Below, piece by piece: positions 56,186 to 64,000 of a stretch of DNA of 64,000 nucleotides. The notes under the pieces are model-generated. The model saw only the letters and a list, made by a program, of their open reading frames with translations. It had not been told where the DNA came from and made no database searches. Positions within the stretch are counted from its first letter, which is position 1; every line of letters starts with the position of its first letter. Origin of the DNA: Ferruginibacter sp. (GTDB lineage Bacteria; Bacteroidota; Bacteroidia; Chitinophagales; Chitinophagaceae); contig NZ_JAQBNR010000043.1 of assembly GCF_028288465.1 (NCBI RefSeq), positions 1 through 64,000 of the forward strand, in the 5' to 3' direction. The translations under genes and the position numbers were made by a program.

Positions 56186-57301
56186 TTATGTAAAAGGCTG
56201 CTCCGCCCGTTGAATGATGCCGCCGCCAACTACATCGTCGTTTTCATAAAAAACAGCACTTTGCCCGGGAGTAATACCTTTTACGTATTCACTAAAACGA
56301 ACAGTTACCCCGTTTTGGTATGTGTGGAGGGTGCTATTTGCGCCTTTATCTTTATATCTTATTTTAGTTATTAATTCCATGCCTTCCGTTACCCCTTCGT
56401 ACTTGATCCAGTTAATTTTCGCCACCTGCATTTCATTGCCTTTTAAATCATCTTCTTCGCCCAGCACAATCGTATTGGTATCGGGATCGATGGCTGTTAC
56501 GAAGGCGGGTTTGCCAAGCGCAATATCAAGACCTTTTCTTTGCCCGATGGTATAAAAAGGATAACCTTTGTGTTGTCCTAAAATATTACCGGCTTTATCC
56601 GTAAAATTCCCACCCGCAACTCTTTCCTCCAGCCCTGCTACATTGCGTTTTAAAAAGCCCCGGTAATCATTGTCGGGCACAAAACAAATTTCATAGCTTT
56701 CTGCCTTCCTGGCCAGTTCGGGATAGCCAAAATCATGCGCCATCTGCCGGATAGCCGTTTTATGATAAGTGCCCAGGGGTAGCAGGGTACGGCTCAGGAG
56801 GTCCTGCTGAAGACCCCATAAAACATAACTCTGGTCCTTGGTTTCGTCAATACCCTTGCGGATAAAATAACGTCCATTGGTGTGCTGGTGAATCTGGGCG
56901 TAATGGCCGGTAGCAATAAATTCGCATCCAAGCGCATCGGCTCTTTTTAAAAGCGCCCGCCATTTAATATGTGTATTGCACATTACGCATGGATTGGGAG
57001 TGCGTCCTGCGATGTATTCTTCAACAAAATTATCAATCACAAAATCACCAAATTCTTCCCTTATGTCCAGTATAAAATGTGGAAAGCCGTGCTGTACTGC
57101 TGCCTGCCTTGCATCATTAAAACTATCCAGGTTACAGCATCCGGTTTCTTTTTTACCGGTAGTGCCCACACTCGTAGCGTAATCCCATGTTTTCATGGTA
57201 ATACCCACCACTTCATACCCTTCCTTGTGCAGCATCAATGCAGCAACTGTGCTGTCAATTCCGCCACTCATGGCCATCAAAACTTTACCTTTTTTACTCA
57301 T
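56186..57301 (-). CDS. mnmA: tRNA-specific 2-thiouridylase
   Basis: A 371-residue enzyme with the PP-loop SGGIDS (12-17), catalytic Cys105 and Cys108 in NPCVMCN, and second cysteine Cys206 in YEICFVPD, as expected for MnmA. It puts sulfur on U34 of tRNA-Glu, -Gln and -Lys. A perfect TAnnTTTG promoter element lies about 18 bp upstream. Confidence 0.96.
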   Translation of the reverse strand: MSKKGKVLMAMSGGIDSTVAALMLHKEGYEVVGITMKTWDYATSVGTTGKKETGCCNLDSFNDARQAAVQHGFPHFILDIREEFGDFVIDNFVEEYIAGRTPNPCVMCNTHIKWRALLKRADALGCEFIATGHYAQIHQHTNGRYFIRKGIDETKDQSYVLWGLQQDLLSRTLLPLGTYHKTAIRQMAHDFGYPELARKAESYEICFVPDNDYRGFLKRNVAGLEERVAGGNFTDKAGNILGQHKGYPFYTIGQRKGLDIALGKPAFVTAIDPDTNTIVLGEEDDLKGNEMQVAKINWIKYEGVTEGMELITKIRYKDKGANSTLHTYQNGVTVRFSEYVKGITPGQSAVFYENDDVVGGGIIQRAEQPFT

Positions 57302-57318
57302 ATCGAAATTCTTCGATG

Positions 57319-57326
57319 CAAAGATA
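57319..57326 (-). promoter_or_regulatory. Promoter -7 element of mnmA
   Basis: TATCTTTG on the minus strand (57326-57319), 17 bases before the mnmA start codon. A -33 TTTG at the normal distance is not evident. Confidence 0.6.
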
Positions 57327-57513
57327 CAGATAGATAATCAAAATGATTTTCCAAACTGGATAGCCAACGTTGCGTTAATTCCTCAATTTGAGCAATCATA
57401 ATTTGATTTGGATACAATTTTTAACCGGAGAGGCTTTATGCAATACTGATTTCCAGGTTTTTAAAAGAAGGCATTCTATTTGAAATCACAGAAATATAAT
57501 TTATAAAAAATTT

Positions 57514-58161
57514 ATGACAAAACGATACAATATAACAGCATGGATTATTACCGCAGGTATTTTTTGCGCATGTAATATGAAAAGTAACAATAACGGTGAT
57601 GGCAATACCATAACTGGCGGAACTGACAGTTCCATGATGTCGAAAACAGATACCAATATGGCATTGCCTGTAAGGCCGGGAGCAGATACTAACACCGTTG
57701 GACCAATGACTGCCGAAAAAACTGATTCGATGGTGAAAACAGGTATGGCAAAACCAGACCCTGCTAAAAAAGGAAAAAAGGGTAAAGTAAGTATCGCTAC
57801 CATCGAAACTAAAAATAATGGAAGTATGGAAGCCGATAAGGAAGGCTTTTATGCAAACACAGAAGTATTGCCTGCATTTCCGGGCGGACAAAAAGCATTG
57901 GAAAGTTTTTTTGAAAAAAATATCGAATATCCTTCTGATGCAACAGATAATGGGGTAGAGGGAACTGTTGATCTGAATTTTGCAGTGGATGAAAAAGGTA
58001 AGGTTTATGCACCTAAGGTAACCAGTGATGCTATCGGTTACGGAATTGAAAAGGAAGCATTAAGAGTATTTGCAAAAATGCCCACCTGGACTCCCGGCAA
58101 AATCAAAGGAAAAAATGTGAAAACAAAATATACTTTGCCAATTAAATTTCAACTTTACTAA
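57514..58161 (+). CDS. Exported protein with TonB C-terminal domain
   Basis: A 215-residue protein. The N-terminal signal ends in IFCACN, compatible with a lipoprotein. Residues 25-110 are a low-complexity linker rich in Thr, Ser, Gly and Lys, and 120-215 form a TonB C-terminal domain (FPGGQKALESFFEKNIEYP, GTVDLNFAVDEKGKVYAPKV, LRVFAKMPTWTPGKIKGK). It lacks the usual membrane helix plus Pro-rich rod of an energy transducer, so it may be an accessory periplasmic form rather than a true TonB. The next gene follows 46 bp away. Confidence 0.85.
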   Translation: MTKRYNITAWIITAGIFCACNMKSNNNGDGNTITGGTDSSMMSKTDTNMALPVRPGADTNTVGPMTAEKTDSMVKTGMAKPDPAKKGKKGKVSIATIETKNNGSMEADKEGFYANTEVLPAFPGGQKALESFFEKNIEYPSDATDNGVEGTVDLNFAVDEKGKVYAPKVTSDAIGYGIEKEALRVFAKMPTWTPGKIKGKNVKTKYTLPIKFQLY

Positions 58162-58207
58162 TTTTAACCATCATTAAACTCCTTTATAACTTTTAAAACT
58201 AAAAAAA

Positions 58208-58522
58208 ATGACAATCAAAAACCTTTTCAAAATCGCAGCAGTTACACTTTTTATTTCTCTCGCTGTTTCTTCCCAATCGATCGCTGCAACTAAATCCCCT
58301 GTATCTGACAGTACAACAGACGCCCGCATTTTAAGCGAAATTGTAACCCGTGTAAATGAAATTCAAAACATGGATAAATCTAATTTAAGCATGTCTGAAA
58401 AGAAAGCGCTTAAAAAAGAATTGACTGCGATGAAGCAAAAAGCTGATGGACTTAACAGCCGTGTTTATCTTTCAGTTGGAGCCATTATCATTATTATTTT
58501 ACTGTTGATTCTTATACTGTAA
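58208..58522 (+). CDS. Small exported membrane protein, 104 aa
   Basis: A signal sequence (about 1-25, SSQSIAA), a charged helical middle with LSEIVTRVNEIQNMDKSNLS and KKALKKELTAMKQKA, and a C-terminal hydrophobic helix (VYLSVGAIIIIILLLILIL). Such proteins, with the MDKSNLS core and a C-terminal anchor, are frequent in Bacteroidota and of unknown role. It follows the TonB-domain gene and is closed by a terminator. Confidence 0.75.
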   Translation: MTIKNLFKIAAVTLFISLAVSSQSIAATKSPVSDSTTDARILSEIVTRVNEIQNMDKSNLSMSEKKALKKELTAMKQKADGLNSRVYLSVGAIIIIILLLILIL

Positions 58523-58544
58523 CAAGCATAATTGAATGCAATAA

Positions 58545-58576
58545 AAAAACGCTTCCTTTTTCCGGGAAGCGTTTTT
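58545..58576. terminator. Bidirectional terminator
   Basis: AAAAACGCTTCC (58545-58556) pairs with GGAAGCGTTTTT (58565-58576), with an A run on one side and a T run on the other. It separates the small membrane protein gene from the convergent isocitrate dehydrogenase. Confidence 0.9.
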
Positions 58577-58598
58577 AATTAAGATGATTTTTTTGAAA

Positions 58599-59831
58599 TT
58601 ATAACCCCATTTTCTTTTTCAGATTTTCATCAATGGCATCTAAAAATTCTTCGGTGTACAGGTAGTGTTCACCATGATTTACTTTGTTACCATGAATGCA
58701 TACTGCAAGATCTTTGGTCATTTTGCCGCTTTCTACTGTTTCGATGCATACTTGTTCCAAGGCCTGACAAAAGTCAATTAATGCCTTGTTGCCATCTGTT
58801 TTGCCACGAAACTCAAGCCCTCTTGTCCATGCAAATATAGAAGCAATCGGGTTGGTAGAAGTTGGTTTGCCAGCCTGGTGATCCCTGTAGTGGCGGGTTA
58901 CAGTACCATGAGCCGCTTCTGCTTCCATGGTTTTTCCATCAGGAGTAACCAGTACGGAGGTCATTAAACCAAGTGAGCCAAAGCCTTGTGCCACGGTATC
59001 GCTTTGCACGTCACCATCATAATTTTTACAAGCCCAAACAAAATTACCGTTCCATTTTAAAGCGCTTGCAACCATATCATCAATCAGGCGATGTTCGTAT
59101 GTGATACCCGCTGCCTCATATTGTGTTTTAAATTCAGCCTGGTACACTTCTTCAAAAATATCTTTAAAACGGCCATCGTATTTTTTAAGAATGGTATTTT
59201 TTGTAGAAAGGTACAATGGCCATTTTTTTGTAAGCGCCATATTGAAACAGCTTCTTGCAAAACCATAAATACTTTCATCGGTATTGTACATACACATGGC
59301 CACACCATCGCCTTTGTAATTGTATACTTCAAAAGTCTGCGCCTCGCCACCGCCTTCTGGCGTAAAGGTCATGGTTAACTTTCCTTTTCCTTTTATCACC
59401 GTATCTGTAGCACGGTACTGGTCGCCAAAGGCGTGACGGCCAACAATGATAGGGGCTGTCCAGTTGGTTACCAATCTTGGTACATTCTGCATCACAATGG
59501 GCTCACGAAACACAGTACCATCAAGGATGTTCCGGATAGTGCCGTTGGGTGATTTCCACATTTGTTTCAGGCTGAATTCTTTTACCCTTGCTTCGTCAGG
59601 TGTAATGGTAGCACATTTAATACCTACGCCAAATTCTTTAATTGCGTTGGCCGCGTCAATGGTAACCTGGTCGTTGGTCTCATCGCGGTATTCCATGCCA
59701 AGGTCATAATATTTAATATCCAGTTCCAGGTAAGGAACAATGAGTTTGTCTTTAATAAATTTCCAGATGATCCTTGTCATCTCATCTCCATCCAGCTCAA
59801 CCACCGGATTGGCAACTTTAATTTTGGCCAT
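58599..59831 (-). CDS. icd: NADP-dependent isocitrate dehydrogenase, eukaryotic-type
   Basis: A 410-residue enzyme of the mitochondrial/cytosolic-like branch: it begins [20 protein letters not shown] and has [20 protein letters not shown] and the cofactor loop [11 protein letters not shown] (about 300-315), typical for NADP use. It oxidises isocitrate to 2-oxoglutarate in the TCA cycle. It lies just downstream of a second, unrelated-type isocitrate dehydrogenase and has its own promoter element at 59849-59856. Confidence 0.95.
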   Translation of the reverse strand: MAKIKVANPVVELDGDEMTRIIWKFIKDKLIVPYLELDIKYYDLGMEYRDETNDQVTIDAANAIKEFGVGIKCATITPDEARVKEFSLKQMWKSPNGTIRNILDGTVFREPIVMQNVPRLVTNWTAPIIVGRHAFGDQYRATDTVIKGKGKLTMTFTPEGGGEAQTFEVYNYKGDGVAMCMYNTDESIYGFARSCFNMALTKKWPLYLSTKNTILKKYDGRFKDIFEEVYQAEFKTQYEAAGITYEHRLIDDMVASALKWNGNFVWACKNYDGDVQSDTVAQGFGSLGLMTSVLVTPDGKTMEAEAAHGTVTRHYRDHQAGKPTSTNPIASIFAWTRGLEFRGKTDGNKALIDFCQALEQVCIETVESGKMTKDLAVCIHGNKVNHGEHYLYTEEFLDAIDENLKKKMGL

Positions 59832-59848
59832 GATTTGATTTTTTTTTG

Positions 59849-59856
59849 CAAATGTA
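59849..59856 (-). promoter_or_regulatory. Promoter -7 element of the eukaryotic-type icd gene
   Basis: TACATTTG on the minus strand, a full match to TAnnTTTG, about 17 bases before the start codon and within the 71-bp gap between the two isocitrate dehydrogenase genes. A -33 element is not clear. Confidence 0.55.
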
Positions 59857-59902
59857 CATTAATCGAAAGAATCTGGATGCCGCTGCTCGAATTCTCAGGT
59901 TG

Positions 59903-61213
59903 CTACAAACTACTGCTTTTCTTCAACATCACATCCGACGTTACCACGCCCATGTTTGCAATAATTTCTTTTCCAAATTCACTGGTTTTTAAGAGAGTGG
60001 CGCCACTCATCAAATTATAGAAATCAATGGTTACTCTTTTGCGCATAATCGCTGCCTGCAATGCAGAAGTAATCAGTTCAGCAGCTTCATGCCAGCCCAT
60101 ATATTCCAACATCATGCATCCGCTTAAAATTACAGAGGACGGGTTCATGCTGTCTGTACCGGCAAACTTTGGTGCCGTGCCATGCGTGGCTTCAAATACG
60201 GCGTAACCGGTTTTGTAATTGATGTTGGCACCAGGCGCGATTCCAATCCCACCAACTTCTGCGGCCAGTGCATCGGAAATATAATCACCGTTCAGGTTTA
60301 AGGTTGCTACCACAGAATAATCTTTGGGAGCAATCAGTATTTGCTGTAAAAAGTTATCAGCAATAATGTCTTTTACCAGTAATTTTCCATCGTGCAGGGC
60401 TTTTCGCTGTACCTCGTTGGCGTGTGCTTCGCCATGCTCTTTTTTCAGTTGGTCCCATTCATCCCAGGTAAAAGTTTTATCGCCGTATTCCTGGCGGGCC
60501 ACTTCATAGGCCCAGTTTTTAAATGCACCTTCGGTAAACTTCATAATATTGCCTTTGTGCACAATGCTTACAGAGGGCAGGTTGTGTTCCAGTGCATAAT
60601 CAATTGCAGCACGCATCAGGCGCTTGGTGCCTTGCGATGAAACGGGTTTTACGCCAAAGCCCGAATCGCCGGGGAAGCGTATGTTTTTCACACCCATTTC
60701 TTCTATTAAAAACTTTTCAAATTTTTGTGCTTCTGCACTGCCGGCCTTCCATTCAATGCCAGCATAAATATCTTCTGTGTTCTCCCTGAAAATGGTCATG
60801 TCTACCAGTTCCGGATGCACCATCGGCGAAGGCACACCTTTGAACCATTTTACCGGCCTCACGCAGGCAAACAAATCAAGATCCTGCCGCATGGCAACGT
60901 TCAGCGAACGGATACCTCCGCCAATGGGCGTTGTTAAGGGGCCTTTTATAGAAATGATATAATCTTTTGCAACCTGCAATGTTTCAGCCGGAAGCCATTC
61001 GCCGGTTTGGTTGAAAGCTTTTTCACCGGCCAGCATTTCTTTCCACTCAATTTTTCTATTGCCGCCGTAAGCTCTTTCAACAGCGGTATCAAATACCACT
61101 TGTGCCACTTTCCAGATTTCAGGTCCAATACCATCGCCTTCAATAAAAGGAATGATTGGATCGTTGGGTACATTGAGTTTGCCGTTACTGCCCATGCTGA
61201 TTTTTGCTGCCAT
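59903..61213 (-). CDS. icd: Isocitrate dehydrogenase, bacterial (E. coli) type
   Basis: A 436-residue enzyme closely similar to E. coli Icd: [12 protein letters not shown] near residue 25, Ser103 in [11 protein letters not shown] (matching the E. coli regulatory Ser113), and [16 protein letters not shown] and [16 protein letters not shown]. Cofactor residues differ: Lys349 (as in the NADP enzyme) is kept, but Phe350, Met356, Ile396 and Asn400 replace E. coli Tyr345, Val351, Tyr391 and Arg395. It is full length and probably active; whether it prefers NADP or NAD is open. First of the two tandem isocitrate dehydrogenase genes. Confidence 0.95.
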   Translation of the reverse strand: MAAKISMGSNGKLNVPNDPIIPFIEGDGIGPEIWKVAQVVFDTAVERAYGGNRKIEWKEMLAGEKAFNQTGEWLPAETLQVAKDYIISIKGPLTTPIGGGIRSLNVAMRQDLDLFACVRPVKWFKGVPSPMVHPELVDMTIFRENTEDIYAGIEWKAGSAEAQKFEKFLIEEMGVKNIRFPGDSGFGVKPVSSQGTKRLMRAAIDYALEHNLPSVSIVHKGNIMKFTEGAFKNWAYEVARQEYGDKTFTWDEWDQLKKEHGEAHANEVQRKALHDGKLLVKDIIADNFLQQILIAPKDYSVVATLNLNGDYISDALAAEVGGIGIAPGANINYKTGYAVFEATHGTAPKFAGTDSMNPSSVILSGCMMLEYMGWHEAAELITSALQAAIMRKRVTIDFYNLMSGATLLKTSEFGKEIIANMGVVTSDVMLKKSSSL

Positions 61214-61265
61214 AATATGTTTTTAAAGATATGTATATGAATTACTGTAAAGATAAGCTGCCGTA

Positions 61266-61733
61266 TTAAAATTTAATGGCACAATTCACCCATCCATTAT
61301 CGAATACCACGTTATCCAGCTTTTTATAAAAATTAATAGCCGGCTCATTCCAATCCAATACCTGCCAGGAGATGCCTGCATATTTTCGTGCTTTCGCTTC
61401 TTCAAATAACTGATCAAACAACAGTTTTCCAACGCCCATACCACGCAGCTTTTCTGTAACGAGCAAATCTTCCAGGTACATGGTTTCGCCCTTCCAGGTT
61501 GAATACCGGGTGTAGTATAAGGCCAGCGCCTGCACGATTGCCACCCCTGACTCATCGGTTTGTTCCGCCACAAAAGCCGTCCAGACAGGGTTTGGGCCAA
61601 AGCCTGCATTGACAAAATGGTCCAGCGTTACCGTCACTTCCTCTGGTGCTCTTTCATACACGGCCAGTTCATAAATCAATTCCATCATGCGTGCACAATC
61701 TTCTTTAACCGCCTTTCTGATAACAATACTCAT
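61266..61733 (-). CDS. GNAT family N-acetyltransferase
   Basis: A 155-residue acetyltransferase. VIRKAVKEDCARMMELIYEL at the start and LEDLLVTEKLRGMGVGKLLF (acetyl-CoA-binding loop R-G-M-G-V-G) identify the GNAT fold, with LDWNEPAINFYKKLD near the end. Closest in look to the spermidine/thialysine acetyltransferase group, but the substrate is unknown. It lies 52 bp upstream of the isocitrate dehydrogenases on the same strand and is divergent from thyA. Confidence 0.9.
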   Translation of the reverse strand: MSIVIRKAVKEDCARMMELIYELAVYERAPEEVTVTLDHFVNAGFGPNPVWTAFVAEQTDESGVAIVQALALYYTRYSTWKGETMYLEDLLVTEKLRGMGVGKLLFDQLFEEAKARKYAGISWQVLDWNEPAINFYKKLDNVVFDNGWVNCAIKF

Positions 61734-61839
61734 AAAATAATTAGTGTTTTTTCAAAATTCGCACAAAGCCTTCATATTGTGGGAATAAAATAAATCAACC
61801 GTGTTTTTGCATTAGCAACAGACAGCTTAACTTGCATCC

Positions 61840-62634
61840 ATGCAACAATATCTTCAGCTTCTTAAACATATTAAAGAAACCGGTACAGATAAAAGCGACC
61901 GTACCGGAACGGGTACACGCAGTGTTTTTGGTTACCAGATGCGCTTTGATCTTAGCAAGGGTTTTCCATTGGTAACTACTAAAAAATGCCACCTGAAAAG
62001 TATCATTTATGAACTATTGTGGTTTTTGCAGGGCGATACCAATATCGATTATTTAAAACAACACAACGTAAAAATATGGGATGAGTGGGCGGATGAAAAT
62101 GGCGATCTTGGTCCGGTATATGGCAAGCAATGGCGTAGCTGGCAAGGTGCAGATGGAGTAGAGGTGGACCAGGTAAAAGACCTGATTCACCAGATTAAAA
62201 CAAACCCCGATAGCCGCCGCATGATCATCAGCGCCTGGAATGTGGCCGATTTGCCAAAGATGAAACTGATGCCTTGTCATTGCCTGTTTCAGTTTTATGT
62301 CGCCAACGGAAAATTAAGTTGCCAGTTGTATCAGAGAAGTGCGGATGTCTTCCTTGGTGTACCTTTTAATATTGCTTCTTACGCTTTGTTAACGATGATG
62401 ATTGCGCAGGTATGTGGACTTGAACCGGGGGAATTTGTGCACTCATTTGGCGATGTGCATTTATACAATAATCATTTCGAGCAGGCAGATTTACAATTAA
62501 GCAGAACACCTTTCCCTTTACCACAAATGAAAATAAATCCGGCTGTGAAAGATATATTCGATTTTACATTCGAAGATTTTGAATTGTTGAATTACCAGAG
62601 CCATCCGGCGATCAAAGCGCCGGTGGCGGTGTAG
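61840..62634 (+). CDS. thyA: Thymidylate synthase
   Basis: A 264-residue ThyA, the same length as the E. coli enzyme, with catalytic Cys146 in [11 protein letters not shown], phosphate-binding arginines in [10 protein letters not shown] and PDSRRMI, and [20 protein letters not shown]. It methylates dUMP to dTMP with methylene-tetrahydrofolate and produces dihydrofolate, which the next gene recycles. Followed by folA 101 bp downstream. Confidence 0.97.
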   Translation: MQQYLQLLKHIKETGTDKSDRTGTGTRSVFGYQMRFDLSKGFPLVTTKKCHLKSIIYELLWFLQGDTNIDYLKQHNVKIWDEWADENGDLGPVYGKQWRSWQGADGVEVDQVKDLIHQIKTNPDSRRMIISAWNVADLPKMKLMPCHCLFQFYVANGKLSCQLYQRSADVFLGVPFNIASYALLTMMIAQVCGLEPGEFVHSFGDVHLYNNHFEQADLQLSRTPFPLPQMKINPAVKDIFDFTFEDFELLNYQSHPAIKAPVAV

Positions 62635-62735
62635 GCCCTCCAACCCTCAGGGGAACTTTGGAGCGGGCAATTTGCATGTCAATTGTTTCGCTCTAAAAAT
62701 TCAGCTGTTTTTAAAAAGGGATAAAAAAGATTGTT

Positions 62736-63290
62736 ATGATTAATGAAGGAATAAATAGAGCAGATTCAAAAAATCCCTCCCTGGAAGAAGTGAGGCCGAC
62801 CATCGCGATGATAGTAGCCGCCTCCGAAAACAACGCCATTGGAAAAGACAACCAGTTGCTTTGGCACTTACCCAACGACCTGAAGTTCTTTAAAAATACA
62901 ACCTGGGGTTTTCCGGTCATTATGGGCCGTAAATCATTTGAGTCGGTAGGCAAGGCATTGCCAGGCAGAACCAATATTGTGGTGACCAGCCAGCAAGACT
63001 GGAAAGCGCCTGATGCCATCAGGGTAGCATCCATCGAAGAAGGAATTCAACAAGCCATTGCGAAAACTAACAGCAAGTTGATTTTTATCACGGGTGGCGG
63101 TGAAATTTACAAACAGTCGATGGATATTGCCGATTCTATTTACATGACAAGGGTGCATGCGCAATTAGAAGGAGATACTTTTTTTCCGGTGATTGATGAA
63201 AATAAATGGACGCTGGTGTCTAATGAAGATTTTGATGCAGACGAAAAACATGCTTATTCCTACAGTTTTCAAATCTGGAAGAAAATATAA
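62736..63290 (+). CDS. folA: Dihydrofolate reductase
   Basis: A 184-residue enzyme. The start at 62736 gives a 21-residue polar extension before PTIAMIVAASENNAIGKDNQ; an internal ATG at codon 25 would remove the first part of strand A, so the upstream start is favoured. Active-site Asp48 lies in LPNDLKFF, NADPH-binding regions are VIMGRKSFESVGKALPGRTN and FITGGGEIYKQ. It regenerates tetrahydrofolate used by ThyA. The pairing with thyA is the classic arrangement. Confidence 0.95.
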   Translation: MINEGINRADSKNPSLEEVRPTIAMIVAASENNAIGKDNQLLWHLPNDLKFFKNTTWGFPVIMGRKSFESVGKALPGRTNIVVTSQQDWKAPDAIRVASIEEGIQQAIAKTNSKLIFITGGGEIYKQSMDIADSIYMTRVHAQLEGDTFFPVIDENKWTLVSNEDFDADEKHAYSYSFQIWKKI

Positions 63291-63333
63291 TGCTACAAAC
63301 AAGAGTTATCATCTACCATTCATAAATCATCAC

Positions 63334-64000
63334 TTGTATTCAGCTTTTCAATTAGCAAAAAAATACCTTCACTATTATTTAACTGCATCCAATGGAAAGG
63401 GCCATGGTATTCATTCTCCTTTTGTATTTGATTTTATAACGCATGTATTGACGGATAAAAAACAATACGATTGTTACAAGGAAATTGAAGCAAAAAGGAA
63501 GCAATTAAAACAGGATAACACCGTAGTTAAAGTAGAAGATTTTGGTGCCGGATCTGGTAAGATTAAATCCAATCAGCGGGTTGTAAAAGCGATTGCATCG
63601 TCTTCCTTAAAACAACCCAAATACGCACAATTGCTGTTTAGAATGGTGCAATATTACAAACCGCAACAGGTTCTGGAACTGGGCACCTCGCTTGGCGTTA
63701 CCACTGCATACCTGGCGAGTGGAAATTTGGCTGCAACTATTTATACCTGCGAAGGCGCGGAACAAATAGCAACCATTGCACAAAATAATTTCAACCGGCT
63801 GTCGTTAAAAAATATTGTTTTGGTGACAGGTAACTTTTCAACAACATTGCCATCGTTGCTGGATAAAATGAACGTTGTTAATTTTGCCTTTGTGGATGGC
63901 AACCATCGTAAAGAACCAACGCTGCAATACTTTCAGCAATTGCTAAACCATGCTGCTAACGATACAATACTGGTGTTTGACGATATTCACTGGAGCGCTG
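63334..64000 (+). CDS. Class I SAM-dependent methyltransferase, partial, TTG start
   Basis: An open frame begins at TTG 63334 (first residues YSAFQLAKKYLHYY after the start) and runs off the window. No ATG or GTG lies in frame upstream within the gap from folA. The first part (GKGHGIHSPFVFDFITHVL) is typical of Bacteroidota O-methyltransferase-like proteins; motif I is VLELGTSLGVTTAYLA, then VNFAFVDGNHRKEPTLQYF and LVFDDIHWS. At least 222 residues. The substrate is unknown. It may be co-transcribed with folA, 43 bp upstream. Confidence 0.82.
   Translation, partial: MYSAFQLAKKYLHYYLTASNGKGHGIHSPFVFDFITHVLTDKKQYDCYKEIEAKRKQLKQDNTVVKVEDFGAGSGKIKSNQRVVKAIASSSLKQPKYAQLLFRMVQYYKPQQVLELGTSLGVTTAYLASGNLAATIYTCEGAEQIATIAQNNFNRLSLKNIVLVTGNFSTTLPSLLDKMNVVNFAFVDGNHRKEPTLQYFQQLLNHAANDTILVFDDIHWSA

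Noticed and set aside
63290-63325. ATG overlapping the folA stop as a possible methyltransferase start
   Set aside because: The frame stops after 11 codons and is not the frame of the conserved methyltransferase sequence.
1-64000. CRISPR arrays, insertion sequences, prophage or integrase genes
   Set aside because: No regularly spaced repeats, transposase, integrase or phage structural motifs were seen; the window looks like stable chromosome.

Overview
The window reads as chromosomal DNA of a Bacteroidota bacterium, most likely a member of the Chitinophagaceae. The signs are: promoters of the TAnnTTTG type with almost no Shine-Dalgarno sequences; a secreted subtilase with a C-terminal type IX secretion (T9SS) sorting domain; many small lipoproteins with Bacteroidota-style lipoboxes; a DUF6089-type outer-membrane barrel; and a moderate, even base composition. 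No phage, IS element, CRISPR array or plasmid gene was seen, so most of the window is ordinary core genome with a few accessory genes.

Layout. 0-4.6 kb: small envelope or stress-type genes (YtxH protein, mini-lipoprotein) and two response regulators, one of them an NtrC-type sigma-54 activator without a neighbouring kinase. 4.6-13.4 kb: one 2.9-thousand-residue cyclic beta-1,2-glucan synthase-like gene. 13.6-18.2 kb: a divergent multi-PAS histidine kinase with its receiver protein, a DUF2911 protein and a small acidic protein. 18.2-23.7 kb: a frameshifted penicillin-acylase-family gene, an Lrp-type regulator, and a divergent pair of methylmalonate-semialdehyde dehydrogenase and class III aminotransferase. 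23.9-29.6 kb: a protein with a caspase-like His/Cys pattern, a stand-alone LytTR regulator, a DUF2383 protein, a cyclophilin, an aldo/keto reductase and a lipoprotein. 29.8 kb: a divergent tRNA-Cys.

30.2-33.0 kb holds the best regulatory signal of the window: promoter, SAM-I (S-box) riboswitch, mutually exclusive antiterminator and intrinsic terminator in front of a trans-sulfuration enzyme and homoserine dehydrogenase. 33.2-47.6 kb is mostly housekeeping: recQ, uvrA, rarA with an overlapping truncated hemoglobin, aspS and rpsT, with an outer-membrane protein, an L,D-transpeptidase-like protein and an esterase between them. 48.0-53.4 kb: both 2-oxoglutarate dehydrogenase subunits (E1 and E2) and an RsmB-type RNA methyltransferase. 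53.4-58.5 kb: the T9SS protease, a lipoprotein, mnmA, a TonB-domain protein and a small membrane protein. 58.6-61.2 kb: two unrelated-type isocitrate dehydrogenases in tandem. 61.3-64.0 kb: a GNAT acetyltransferase, thyA, folA and a methyltransferase cut by the window edge.

No clearly new multi-gene system stands out. The items most worth following are the complete S-box attenuator, the caspase-like protein next to a LytTR regulator, the tandem isocitrate dehydrogenases with altered cofactor residues in one of them, the irregular tRNA-Cys, and the single-base frameshift in the acylase gene.
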